Source: Corbicula japonica
Taxonomy: Eukaryota > Mollusca > Bivalvia > Venerida > Cyrenidae
Direction: 5' to 3'
Assembly: GCA_038501625.1 (NCBI GenBank)
Contig: JAZAYU010000124.1
Location: 62,001-126,000, forward strand
Length of the DNA: 64,000 nucleotides
Shown here: positions 8,730-20,093 of the stretch, in pieces
Position numbering within the stretch: position 1 is the stretch's first letter
How the letters are laid out: the number at the start of each line of letters is the position of its first letter
Program-made: the position numbers and the translations under genes
The notes under the pieces: generated by a model
The model's database searches: none
What the model was told of the DNA's origin: nothing
Seen by the model: only the letters and a program-made list of their open reading frames with translations

Positions 8730-11700
8730 ATGGATAGACTAGATCTCGTTTGCTTCGTGACTCTACTGTTTCTTCCTTCGTTATGTTGGGCTATCGGCTA
8801 CAGTAAGTGATTTAAAAAATATTCATTAACATTATATTGCTTTTTAAAATCGTAGGGTTCTTATTTGAATGCACCGAAATGCATCATTGACTGAGTTTTA
8901 AAGTACACCACGTTTCGTCATTGCACTGTCATAGGTTCAAAATAGCAATTTAAAAATCTCTCAAAAGGCAAAATGCAGTTCAAGTAAACTTTGCCTAAAA
9001 GTTCTTAATATGTTTTTATATCCCACATATCATATGAAACATTTGAACAGCAATGAAAAATAGCTGGATTCAAAAATTCACTGAAATTCTGTTTACATCC
9101 AAATACAAAAAACAAAGCAACACAAAACATCTATTTGCCCACATGAGTAATAATATACTGACAAAATGTATGCAATGTAAGAAACACGTATTTGGAATAA
9201 GTGTTCGACCTTGTTATTTCATAGCGTAGTTATTTGGTAGCTTAAAATGGATAAAGAAAAATTAAAATGCTCTTTTCTCTCTTCATTCTTGAAGTTCTTT
9301 AAATGATATCGTATATTTTCAGTATCAAATGTCACATATTGGTATTAAAATTGTTTGTGTTTGGATGTAAATAGATTTATTGGGAATTTATAGGTCTAGC
9401 TATTTCTCTTTACTGTTTTAACTTTTTTAACGTACTGTATGTAAAATAAGCAATAAACATTTACTTGGGCAATGTTTTTATTGAACTAAATTTCGGCGTT
9501 AAAGAGACGTTGATATTATTATCGATGACAGTAGAATGACGACTGCCATAGAACCTTAGAGGCATGGGTTGTATCAATAACTGTGGTTTTCTATTTTGTT
9601 TTTGTGTCGCCCTTTCGAAGAAACAGCGATACATAAGGATCGCTTTGTCTTCCGTCGGTTTGTCACGAAAACTTAACGTTGGCTATAACTTTGCCATTTC
9701 TTAATATTTCTTCATCAAACTTTTTATTTTATTTATGACAAAACGGTAAAGATGTCTTCTACTTTAGGTCAAGGTCATCTTTAATGGATTTATGACTCTT
9801 TTTATACTTAGATTTTTCATTCTGACAAAGTTCCCGAGGGCCACACACGTGTTTAACTGAACACCCATCTACCTATTTCATATAATGTTTGTGTATATAT
9901 TTTAGTTGATATGCCCCACGAAAATGTAACATTAAATACCACTTCTCTTGAAAATGATTGCGCAAAATTAATAAAAGTTTTTTTATTAGTACACGCTTTG
10001 TCATATTTGTCCACTGTAGTTAATGGATTATAAGGAACTGTTTTTCACCATTTAATTAAAATGATCTGTTAACGCATCTACGTACAACCTTAAACCGATG
10101 ATATTTACACATCAACTTCATTCTCTACGATGAAGCCTTATTAAAATCAAATCGTAATTTACCCAAATGAAAACCATCGAACATTGATTCAGTGTTTAAA
10201 TATAACTACCAGTGAAACAATAAAATGATTAAACAATTTAAACAGTTAATACATATATGACTCTTGCAGCGTGCTATCCTGACAACACTATAACTGTGAC
10301 TGGCCTTGGGTCGAGTACTACTGCTGTATTTGCCAAGAATTCCGATGGTGTAAACTGTACAACTTCTGCTGCAGCTGATACTGTCAACATCACAAACTGT
10401 GCCAAGGTACAGTATATAATACCGCATTCTAGGCTTAAAAGTAAATAAATCTAATGGATTAACTAAATCGAAGCTAGGCCCATAAATGTTACTTGCAGAA
10501 AGGTTAGTACGTCTATTTTTTATCCCTATATAGCTTTGCAACAAAATTACGCTTAAAATCACATGCATTTGTATAGACTGTTAATACAGGACAAACACAG
10601 TACGTATTAAATACATTGTATTTCAAAAAGATGACTCGGTTATTGGCTTTTATAAGTTCATTTCTACCACGAAACAAAAAACATTTTATTGGGAGGTTGA
10701 GAATGAAAACGAGAACAATTCAGGTTACCGCCTTGGAACGGTCAGTTTGCCAAAGTGGGTTGCAACCAGGCTCTTGAGTGCATCAACCTCGCACTTGCCC
10801 CAACAGGTTCATATGAACACACAAGAACAAAGTACAAGTACTAGTTGTTCAAACATCAAGGAGTTCAATCAGATTGATAACGAAAATGACTTAATTCCAG
10901 CAGAATATCATTTCCACTACAGGACAAATACATCGTGTTCTCCTTTGGATCGTACAGTAACATGTTGGAAAATCAAATCATCGGAGGCAGCTCTATTTCT
11001 GTTGTCAACATCACTTGCAATGAGATAGAACCTACAGGCCATACAATAAACAATACATTCGGCGCAAGGTGTGTACCATTTTCCAAAAGTGTAAATACCA
11101 TTTTGAATCTGAACAGCTTTGTACAAAACAGTTTGCATGCATATTACCCTTACACAAGTTAATTAAAGGTTGTTTTTGTTGACAAATACATTCCGCTTTT
11201 TTCAACTGGAGCTATTTTTTCAATAAAGAATTGTTTGTAATCTCGGATTTTTTTTTTATTTTTACAATAACGCCGTTTAAAAAGCAAAATTTATGGTGTT
11301 TCTTGCTTAGAATTAAAATTTCGCGCTTGACGAGAAAAAAATCTAGTTTCATGTGACGTTTTTTATTACGTATGTAGATCATGATTCGTAAACATGTGGG
11401 TGCAGAATCAAGCTTAGGCGAAATTGCTTCAAACTCAAGTACCAATAATTTCAATAGTTTTATTAAGGCTTAACAAATAAAGGTATTTATTTTCCTTTAA
11501 TAACATTCTAATTTCGATGAATTGATAATACTACTTAACAGAAATTAATTGCTTATCAATTGTCCGGTAAAGACTTCTTATAATTGGGGCGCGTCAAGGG
11601 AAAAGGTACCTTCGGCAATTGACGTCAATCCTTGTAATAACGTCATAAAGTTGAGCAGACGACATTTATTATTATGCATTTCGTGGTAAAAATACCATTT

Positions 11701-14700
11701 TATTAACAAAATGTGTAACATAAATACCTTTTAGTTATGAGAAAATAATATATAATATAGTACCATCTAAAATGTCACAAAATATGACAGAAGGAACCTT
11801 TTGCCGTGGCGCGCCCCATATTATTTATAGCATGATGATTCATTCTTGCACGCAGCTGAAAAACAACTTCCTGGATATTTAGTAAACCGGCGTTATTTAA
11901 ATAGAGAGCATAACTCCGTCAATTTTGTTTCAGCATCCAGTATAATGAAACACAGGCTATTGCTGTCACGTACAATGTCTGGAGCGACCTTGATAAAACT
12001 TTTGCCAATGTAGGTGAGCCAGTGGTTTGGAGCATTCACTTTCCCAGTAAGTTCAACATTTATAATCTACTCACACAATTATATCTGCCAGTCTACTTGT
12101 TTGTCATAAACTTCTAGTATTGGTTTGGTAAATCATTCTTTTGCAGACTGTAAAAAAAGTGATCAGTTGCTACACTGTGTATTCACTTTGTTTTCGGCAT
12201 TCTACTGTAATTTATCATAAACGTACTCTTTCTCCACAGGCGAATACTATTTGGAAGTAGACTTCTGCACTGCCAATCCTGGAATTCATTATGACGAGGA
12301 AACAGCGATCACCCTTATTTTAGACTAGTAAGAACATTTTGTAGACTAGCATTGAATTCTGTACAATGTGTTGAACTTTGGCTGATCGGTAATTCCGATA
12401 TAAGTGGTCGTGTTTGTTCATCGGTTTATAAATTCTGCCTATATTTTTTTTGCCCCCACAAAGTGGAAGGCATATAGTTGCACTCGTCCACCCGTACGTC
12501 CGTTCGTACGTAGGTAACCCAAATCTTGTGGCATCAATTCCTCATTTCTATAGGGCGGATTTGGGTCAAGCAGGATGTGTAATTGATTTTTTCCTGCAAA
12601 CAGAGTTATGGCACTTTGTTACAAATGTTGGTGTTGCAGTGGGGGCATTGGTGTCCGAGGACAGATTCTAGTTAGTTATCTTAGTTGCGTATTTATAAAA
12701 CTTTTACACACGTCGAATATTTCCGGAAAATGTGTTGCGTTTTAATTGGCAGTCAGTAAAAGTCATTAAAAATTACTCAAGGTATTTTTATACAGATATC
12801 AGTTGTCATCCCCATTGGCGAATATGCATATTTCTTTGCCCACCGTTTTCTCCAACGTCTGTAGAACAATTATAACATCCGACTGGATGTCCTTAATGTT
12901 CCTTAATGAAGAAATATGAGGTTGCCCTTAATTGGGGCACGAAACGGAAAAAAAGATCTGGATCTGACGCTAGATTAATTTTTCTTATAACATACTACTG
13001 CAGCCTAACGAACCATGTTTCTTGCTACTTCGGTAGCATATTCATACACAATTTATGAAACTATTTATTTTCAGTTGCACACAAAGTACGGATCTGATCA
13101 GCAGCTTTTCTCCTGCCTCTGGTTTAGCAACAGCAACAATCAACGCTTTTAAGTTCTACGATAACAACAGTGTGCACCTTCACTGTTGGCTGGTGGTGTG
13201 CCCCACACCCTCGGGTTGCGTAGTAAGTACACTAAACAATGCCTCAAGATTATAAAACTGAAAATGGAAACCAGCCTCAGATCTCAAGGATCTGACTGGT
13301 CCCCGTTTCTGTCCATCAGGTTTAAAGTTGGTTTCCATTCTCAGTTTTTATAATCTTCAGCACAGTTTGTCAAACTATACAATGTTCTTTTTATAAATGG
13401 TTAATTTTTATATTGCATGATTACAGGACCTTGCCAACAACTGTTCTTTTGTTACCTTGTATAGTTTATTTAATATGAAACGAGCAATACAAGACATTGC
13501 TTGCTTTTATGGAGGACATCTGGTCCAAAAACACCAGGTCGGGTCTCCCTGGTCTATATCCACAAGCGACATGGTAAAGGAAATTGTTTGTCCATATAGC
13601 ATGACTACTAAAGTGCACGCCCGCCACTAACCCACTCCCAGATTATAATCGGTTAGTCAATATTATGGAATGACATGGATGTTAAATTCGTTTGTCCGTA
13701 CAGAAATCGCTCCTAAGAAAACACAAACATATGCACTTTTCTGATCTTAATATTTCAACAAATCTACAATAATTTGGACAACCGCTCACCGCGACAAAAA
13801 ATTTACAATGAAACCAGTGAGCACCAAATGAAATCAAACGGAAAAGGGGCGAAAAGTTAAATCAATTTTTTTTCTTTTTTCTCAGAAAAACTGTATATTG
13901 GATTTGAAGGAAGATGCTTAAAATGCATATTAAGAGTTGTCTCTCTGTAATTTGTTTGATAGTGACTGCCTTGGGCATTTACCCCTGAAAAGTGGACGAT
14001 TAATTTCATAAGTACCGAGAACATTATAAATTTATCAACGTGTTTTAGTTAATTCCTGAAAAGCTCGAATAAAACTGAGATAAAATTTCAATGTACATGT
14101 TAAACATAACATTTCAGACTTCTTGTCAGAGCACCAGGAAAAGGCAAGTGGATGCGAAGGAAGGTACAGACGGTAGATTTCGATCAGAGTTCGGACAAGT
14201 GCTACAAATCATTGATCCAAATGCTAATGGATCGAAACCACGTAAGTATGCACCAAACAACTCATTAGAAATGTTGAATACTAAAATGATCAATAAATCA
14301 ACAATTTGACAATTTACCTCAACACCTTTTCTCGTAAAATTGTGCACAAAAATTCTTCAATTTGATGTCAATCTACACTTTCTGTAAAATTGTGTCGATC
14401 TTATACAGTGATCCATTTCAAATCGCTGAACCGTTTTCGTTTCGAAAGCTTTTCAAAAGAATTAAAAATAAAGATGGCCGAATATTGCAAAAAGTTATAT
14501 GCACTATATGCTAATAAAACTGACACGGATGTCGTTTAAAGAGCCATTACATTGAATTGAATAAACTTAGGGGTCTGTATGTTGCAGATCCTCAGAACCA
14601 CCCATTATTTTTACTCGACTTTCCATAAAATACCGAACTATTTTACTCACTTTTCGCCAAAGGCGTTAGTGCCCCTAATTCGTTAAAAATTTGCAATCTT

Positions 14701-15166
14701 ATTATATACATTACTGCCCATGGCAAGGATCAAACCGAGCCTGCAATGATTTGATTTGTCGTTTTCTTTTAGATTTATTTTAATATCACAGTAGCATTGT
14801 TGAATGTTAAATGTCTCCCCGAACATTCTTGTATTTATTCAACTCGTAAAACGAATGTTTCGTAAACTTTACTACCTCACAGCCTCACACACAATAAACG
14901 TACAATGTACAAAAAACATGTAAACACTTGAACTTAACGGCTGGAGATTATAGAGATTTGAGACCAGTCTCAAATCTCAATGGTCGCCTTTTCAGCCTAT
15001 CAGATCCTTGAGATTTGAAACTGGTTTCCTTTCAGTTTTATAAAAATATTCGGTCATGTTTCATCAAACTTACTTACTTGTATTACTTTAACAAATGTTT
15101 GTGTTTGCAGTTTCAGGTCATAGCCTCACTTTAACCATCTTGATTGTGCTCGCCAGTCTACTCTGA
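8730..15166 (+). CDS. ZP-domain secreted protein, copy 1 (8 coding exons, 294 aa)
   Basis: Coding exons: 8730-8802, 10270-10406, 10923-11068, 11934-12046, 12240-12327, 13075-13222, 14118-14241, 15111-15166, all with AG/GT borders; together they read open to TGA. Residues 1-21 are a signal peptide (MDRLDLVCFVTLLFLPSLCW|A). Cys 26, 54, 68 and 102 fit ZP-N; Cys 166, 187, 223, 228, 234 and 238 fit ZP-C, with the typical NAFKFY, HLHC and CPTPSGC segments. RKR|Q at 242-245 is a proprotein-convertase-like site. AIAVTYNVW (127-135) and VLQII (263-267) are candidate internal and external hydrophobic patches. The tail 281-294 is hydrophobic and ends the protein, so it may be a GPI signal or a minimal anchor. 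At least six N-glycosylation sequons are present. ZP proteins polymerise into extracellular coats after tail cleavage; the tissue (egg envelope or other) is unknown. Exon 4 has a slightly different donor (gtgtgt). Confidence 0.88.
9605..9860 (+). repeat. Dispersed repeat in intron 2 (GTGTCGCCCTTTC type)
   Basis: A segment starting GTGTCGCCCTTTC, then GCGATACATA, a (CCGT)n tract and CTATAACTTTGCCATTTCT, ending before TCAACTG. Counterparts lie at about 26905-27180, 42720-42975 and 58130-58390. The CCGT tract differs in length: four or more units in copy 2, short here. It resembles repeats common in bivalve introns, a family recalled rather than searched. It was already in the ancestral gene before duplication. 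Confidence 0.55.
10723..10810 (+). repeat. Dispersed-repeat core just before exon 4 (copy 1)
   Basis: Contains ACCGCCTTGGAACGGTCAG, ACCAGGCTCTTGAGTGCA and CCTCGCACTTGCCCCAACAG. The same core occurs before exon 4 in the other genes (28052-28140, 44065-44153, 59273-59360) and in intergenic elements at about 18277-18376, 18658-18760 and 20248-20342. Its second half (GTGCANCAACCTCRCACTTGCCCC) matches the heart of the 61-bp minisatellite unit, so the two are related. Confidence 0.7.
11586..11817. mobile_element. Small inverted-repeat element in intron 4 of copy 1
   Basis: Inserted sequence, absent from copies 2, 3 and 4, with imperfect terminal inverted repeats. The left end starts GGGGCGCGTCAAGGGAAAAG and the right end is CTTTTGCCGTGGCGCGCCCC. 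Flanks repeat TTAT(A), suggesting a 3-4 bp target duplication. The inside is AT-rich and non-coding, so it is a non-autonomous DNA element. Superfamily not determined. Confidence 0.65.
12440..12670 (+). repeat. Dispersed repeat in intron 6
   Basis: Begins with GCCCCCACAAAGTGGAAGGC, passes through CGTACGTCCGTTCGTACGTA and ends with GTCCGAGGACAGATTCTAG. Related copies lie at about 29520-29745, 45715-45930 and 60720-60945 in the same intron. In copy 3 the first 20 or so bases are deleted. Reading frames through it are incidental. Confidence 0.6.
13247..13364. repeat. Hairpin element in intron 7
   Basis: Palindromic segment with arms like TTATAAAACTGAGCATGGAA and ACCAGTCTCAAATCTCAAG around a short loop. 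Copies at the same site: about 564-682 (copy 0), 30310-30431 (copy 2), 46524-46637 (copy 3), 61510-61630 (copy 4). Two more of the same family sit in each unit, in intron 8 and after the gene. It looks like a foldback MITE with about 40-bp arms; arms are imperfect in every copy. Confidence 0.7.
14945..15048. repeat. Hairpin element in intron 8
   Basis: Second member of the hairpin family, with arms around AGATTTGAGACCAGTCTCAA and CTTGAGATTTGAAACTGG. Equivalent sites: about 1683-1784, 31714-31810, 47645-47746 and 62918-63015. It lies only about 60 bp before the acceptor of the last exon in every copy. Confidence 0.65.
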
Positions 15167-15446
15167 TGTTCCTGGATGTATGCCGTTGAATTACTACCTG
15201 AAATGAGACTTTTTCAAGAAACAAGGAATTATGAGCTTAGTACTGTCATATAGAACATGACTTAATGGTCAATTAGTGTAAATGTAAATAATATATAAAA
15301 ATTATGAAGCTATTTTTGTTGACTTTTCTTCTCCTTCCATGAATACGTTATCTAACTGCCTTTGCCTTTACCTCTTAGTAAGCTAAAGAAAACAACTGCA
15401 CATGTGTATCATTATAAGGAAAGACAAACACGAAATTCTATATTAC

Positions 15447-15590
15447 AATGCCCAAGGTTATAAAACTGAACATGGAAAATAGTCTCAAATCTCAAGCAAT
15501 TGATTGGCTTAAATGGCGACTGGTCGCATTTCAGCCAATCACATGCTTGAGATTCGAGACTGGTTTCCATGCTCTGTTTTATTACCTAAA
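15447..15590. repeat. Hairpin element downstream of copy 1
   Basis: Third hairpin family member of the unit, with arms AAGGTTATAAAACTGAACAT and GTTTCCATGCTCTGTTTTAT. The loop carries GATTGGCTTAAATGGCGACT. Equivalents: about 2190-2332, 32219-32355, 48157-48296 and 63416-63550. Conserved short reading frames starting ATGCCCAAGG come from the arm and are not genes. Confidence 0.7.
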
Positions 15591-15699
15591 GCCCAAGTTT
15601 GCCAAGGATCACATTCACCATTTCGAATAGCTTTTTCTAAAGCAGACGAGACTAAGTTTATTATAAATATAAACTTGTTAATAATGTCGATATTTATTA

Positions 15700-15925
15700 T
15701 GCCCATTCCACAAAGAAGCCGGGGTATATTGCTTTGCACATGTCGGTCGGTCTATTCGTTCGTCCGTCCGTAACCATCCTTGTCTGATCAATAACCTGAC
15801 AACGAGTTGACATACAGTCCTCAGATTCGGTAGTTTGGTAGGGAGGTTTTTCATTATAAGTAGATGACCCTTTATTGATTTTTGAGGTCATGTGGTCAAA
15901 GGTCAAGGTCACAGTGACCTTCAAT
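15700..15925 (+). repeat. CCGTCCG repeat with clustered AGGTCA half-sites
   Basis: Starts CCCATTCCACAAAGAAGC, passes CGTTCGTCCGTCCG and ends in a dense run: GGTCAAAGGTCA (15894-15905, DR1 spacing), TCAAGGTCA (15903-15911) and the palindrome GGTCACAGTGACC (15907-15919). The full palindrome is also present after copy 3 (48610-48622). In copies 0, 2 and 4 a shorter spacer leaves GGTCAGTGA(A/C)C. These match known nuclear-receptor consensus motifs by sequence only; the block is part of a dispersed repeat, so function is doubtful. Confidence 0.6.
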
Positions 15926-18127
15926 AAAATAACAGCAGATTACTATTCAATTGGCGTTTGGTGGCCAGACATGTTTTACAAACATCTGTTCTTAATTTTT
16001 AATTGTCTCTTCAATCATATATCGAGCAAAACATAAAACATGTGAAAGACATATCCCTTTATTACAGATAACTTTTAAGTGGTACCCAATGAACAATCGC
16101 AACATTTACACTTTACTTCATATATACCCATTTTAACGCCTATGCGATCAGTCTAGATCCAGATCAGCCATCACATCCACGGCATCTTGATCTGCATCTG
16201 CGCTGGTTGAATCTTGGTCAGCAATAACCTAATGAATGTAAAAGCGAACAGTTTTAGATCCTGATCAGAAGGCAAGGATGTGCGGGCTGATCTGGATCTA
16301 CCGGTACACTTTTGGCCCAGCAATAAAGACGTTTAATGGAGTAAAGCGTTAACATCTTGTGTTTAACATTTTAAGACTTGTAGAATTTGTTTTTAATCTG
16401 TTTTACCGTGCCAAAGTAGAAAACGTTTTTTTTTTATTAGAAAAAGTTCCAATTGATCAGTTTCTCATGATCGCTTGCTATGCTTAAACCTGTTACGACC
16501 ATGATTATGATTCATTTCGAGGCTTGTATGGGTAAAGAAACAAATTTGTAGTATTTTTTTATTCTAAATGATAATTAAAATGTAATAATAAGAATGGATC
16601 ATTTGGTCTATCGCTTTTAATGGCGATCTACATCGATTTAAGAAAATTATCTATCTCTAACAGCAAATTAAACAGCAAAAGAAGCACAAATAAATCTTAC
16701 TCGTGTATCTTTAGTTTTAAATATGTCACATAAGTTACATCAATGAAGAAAGAGATTTTAGACTTAAAATTTCCCTCAAATTCGTTTTACCTTCAAGCCA
16801 CACACGTATCAATGCAAATCATTTTCATACACATAGAAGTATTGATACAAACAGTTTGTGTTCTTTACAAGAAATTCTTTTCAAAACTGAAATCTACACT
16901 TTTATTCCATTGTCTTCTGTTAACAAGGCCAGGAAAATCAAAAAGGTCACTTTGTGGTGTTTAGTTTTTCTTTTCGAATGTAAGATAAGAATCATTAATA
17001 GTTTTTGTGCAATTTTAACTGATATTCGTTTTGCCCTCCGTCAGAGATTTTGATAATTTTCATTTTAAACCACCAAAGTGCAATGACTATACCTACTTTA
17101 TGTAATGACTACGTAATACCAATTAGACGAAAATTAAAATACCGATCCTTGTAAGATTGTTTCGGATCCGTGAAATCGTGATGCTTGTTTCGCCATTAAT
17201 GTCTTACATTTAAACAATACATATTCTTGTATTTCCCCAATCCCTGAGGGCCGCATATATCTACGGATTGTCTTGTCCGTCCGTCCGGATATTAAAGCAA
17301 ATCTCGGGAGCATATTTAAGAAATCGCTCGAGGGGATTTCAACCATACTTCTAGTGTTAACCTTCAGGAAAAAGGATCCAAACGGATCTGGGGTGTGTCC
17401 CCACCCCAAGCCCCAAATACACATCTAAAAACCTTAAAATGTTACAAATATATTGTTCAATTCTCAAACAATTGTGTGGTGGATCAGGAATCGGTGCGTG
17501 GTTTACTCCCTTTATAAACAAAAACTACATTATATTTCCTTCCTTAAAAATTCCAAAGGGACTCGACTATTGTTTATTGCTTTCCTCCCTTGAAAATTGC
17601 AAATGGACACAACTATTTTTTAAGATTGTAAATATTTACCTCCCTTGAAAATAGCAAATGGTGGAATATTTCAAAGGGACACAACTCTTGTTATCGTCAA
17701 AGATTTAGTTCCTTAGAATTCTGCGAATAGTGAATTCCCTTGAAAATAACACATGTTATGTTTCGGAGAGAGTCACCTCCATTTGATATTGCGAATAGTG
17801 TTTTTTTTTTCAAAGAAAAATAACTTTTGTTTATGAATTGCCTCCCCTGAAAATTGCAAAAAAAACACAACAAAACTTGTATTTATAAATGGAAAGAGTG
17901 ACCTCCCTTGAAAAAAACAAATGATGGAATGTGTCAAAAGGAGATTGATATACCTCTCTTGACTCATAAAAGGTGACAATCCTTCAAAATAAAAAAATTC
18001 AAAGGGACTTAAATTTTGTTTATAGAGTGGAAATAGTAAGCTCCTTTTGAAATGGCAAAAGGCGCAGGGAACAGTCTCCGAAGCGGCTTTTGGAGTCTTA
18101 GTCTCCATGCAAACTATTCTTTACAAT

Positions 18128-18516
18128 AAAAAAGTGAAATATGCTTATCAGGCCTGGCCACACCAGCAGGCACAGCCTCCCCATACAGCCAAAAGGTATA
18201 GAGGAAAATAGAGCATGGATTTACAATAATCAATTTCAAAATGGACGCCACAAACAACGAAAGTGAGAACCCAAAGGGTTACCGCCTTGGAACGGTCAGT
18301 GACCAAAATAATTTGCCACTGGGGGATTTTTAACCAGGTTCTAGGGTGCACCAACCTCACACTTGCCCCAACAGGTTTTCGTATCACAAATCAAGCACAA
18401 GTGGCCCAACAATGTTGCATGCAAAAGCACACAAACATATAAAAAAGCAATATATTCATAGCAGGAATCGCCACACTAAAAAAACACAGCCTCCCTACGC
18501 AGCGAAAAAGAAGAGA

Positions 18517-18588
<72 letters not shown>

Positions 18589-19154
18589 ATGTTTTATATA
18601 AGTAAGTCAATTCAAATAGGACGCCACAAAAAATTAACGAAGAAGAGAACCCTTGGGGATACCGCCTTGGAACGGTCAGTGGCAAAACAAATTGCCACTG
18701 GGGGTTTAAACCAGGTTCTAGGGTGCACCAACCTCACACTTGCCCCAACAGGTTCTCGTGTCACAAAACAAGTACAAGTTGTCTTGGTGAAATAACTCCA
18801 ACCCACCCATCGGCTCAACAATGTTGCATGCAAAAGCACACAAACATATAAAACATAAGAAGCTAATAGCATTGGAAAGCCAAAGGGCGGGTACTCAATG
18901 ATCTTACCGAGACCAGAGCTCCTGGAGGAAGATCAGCAAGAACACGATGACAGAGATAAAAGAAACGAATCGAGCTTCTAGGTTCTTTTAAGAAAATATT
19001 TCCCCATAAACCTTCATAAACTCTTTAACCCCTGCCACCGTCGTGCAACCAAAGAGGTAAACATAATGATCAACTGTAGATAGGTTAATCACCAGGCCTG
19101 CAGAGCGCTGTCAAATATCATGTTGGTAACTTTTCTTTTACAGATGGTTTTAAC
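18128..19154 (+). repeat. Dispersed element, long copy
   Basis: Starts AAGTGAAATATGCTTATCAG and ends near CTTTTACAGATGGTTTTAA. It contains two copies of the ACCGCCTTGGAACGGTCAG core (about 18280 and 18660), so the 5' part is itself duplicated. The part from 18796 to 19154 matches 20385-20738. Function of the right part (CAAAGGGCGGGTACTCAA onward) is unknown; it has no convincing reading frame. Confidence 0.6.
18521..18587 (+). repeat. (GA)n microsatellite
   Basis: 67 bp of uninterrupted GA dinucleotides inside the dispersed element, at a point where the sister copies have only AGAGAGGAAAAGAGAG. Expansion of a short purine tract is the simple reading. The Glu-Arg and Ser-Leu reading frames across it are artefacts. 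Confidence 0.95.
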
Positions 19155-19228
19155 GAATAACTGGGGGAAATTTACATTGCCTTTTATCTTTTTAAGGTTG
19201 TAAATTAAATCTCCATAAAAAACGGCTG

Positions 19229-19634
19229 TTAAATACCTTGTTGCAATAGTGATTTTAAACTGCACCTGTATTTATGAACTAGATCCGGGTATCGGCCATA
19301 AAACTTGCAAAAGGTTTTCCTTAATTTGTGATACCGATAACCCTGTTTTAAAAGTTTTTTTGTAATGCGCAGACTACGTTCATTGAAATCATTCACATCG
19401 TTGTAATCTCTTGAAAAGCAAACAAGCTGTGAGATATAAACCCCGTAAGATGTTGCACGAGGAACATCGCCGTCTAAAAACGGAAAATATACTATACACA
19501 TATATTAAAATTAAAATCATCTCTTATTAACCAGTGATGGAAAATGGTTATTATCTTTATTTAATTAATCATCAAGGTACCACGAGGTGTTATTTAAAGC
19601 TGTAATAATATCATTTTTATGTTCGGTAGAAAAA
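19229..19634 (-). pseudogene. Reverse-transcriptase C-terminal fragment (Penelope-like?)
   Basis: On the - strand, TSWYLDD with the catalytic YLDD box (19568-19579) is followed, after stops and a deletion, by FPFLDGDVPRATSYGVYISQ and KLLKQGYRYHKLRKTF (19229-19501). These blocks recall the RT and linker region of GIY-YIG-type Penelope-like retroelements described in molluscs and cnidarians; the assignment is from memory of the family. The piece that should precede it lies at 22350-22985, separated by about 2.7 kb of inserted DNA. Several in-frame stops make it non-functional. Confidence 0.7.
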
Positions 19635-20093
19635 GATATTATTATACTGCAAAGAAATTTGCTTGAATTTGATTGGATAATTTGCCGTTGATGTATATCC
19701 GTATTTACGGATAAGCCGTAGATATGAACGCACGTGCCTTAATTTCCCTCTCTAGCCTCCCACCATTTGTTGTCGTCCGCCATTTGTTTTGAATTTCCGT
19801 AAAAATGCATATTTTGAAGCCGATTTGGTAAATTATGAAGCGATATGCTTAGGGATTACTAAAATTGTTGTAGAAAATATTTGTGTTATGGTTTTAACGT
19901 TGAAAACGATCGTATTATTCTCAAATTTTGTAAATAAATATCAAATCGATAGTCCCACGGTGCCTATCCATATCGGCTGTTTCTTTGCGAAATTCGCTAT
20001 ATTCACAGTGTACACTCGAAAGTCCGACCCTACTTCCGATAGCGCTTACTATACACATAGCCATCACGAATGAGCTGGTTAAAAAAGCGGGTA

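Larger units (their letters stand above)
15167..18127 (+). other. 3' flank of copy 1
   Basis: Homologous to the flanks of the other copies. Holds the 3' UTR (no AATAAA at the expected place), a hairpin element (15447-15590), the CCGTCCG repeat with nuclear-receptor-like half-sites, AT-rich sequence and the degenerate TTGAAAATTGCAAA tandem repeat (17520-18060). It stops being homologous at about 18128, where the composite insertion starts. No gene seen. Confidence 0.7.

Noticed and set aside
10206..10568. 120-aa antisense frame across exon 3
   Set aside because: Shadow of the ZP exon on the other strand. Similar frames in copies 3 and 4 are broken at different places.
10917..11138. Conserved antisense frame over exon 4 in all copies
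   Set aside because: Conservation follows from the coding exon on the + strand, and frame ends differ among copies outside the exon.
18346..18795. 149-aa reading frame with Glu-Arg repeat
   Set aside because: Runs through the (GA)n microsatellite of a dispersed element. The opposite Ser-Leu frame is the same artefact.
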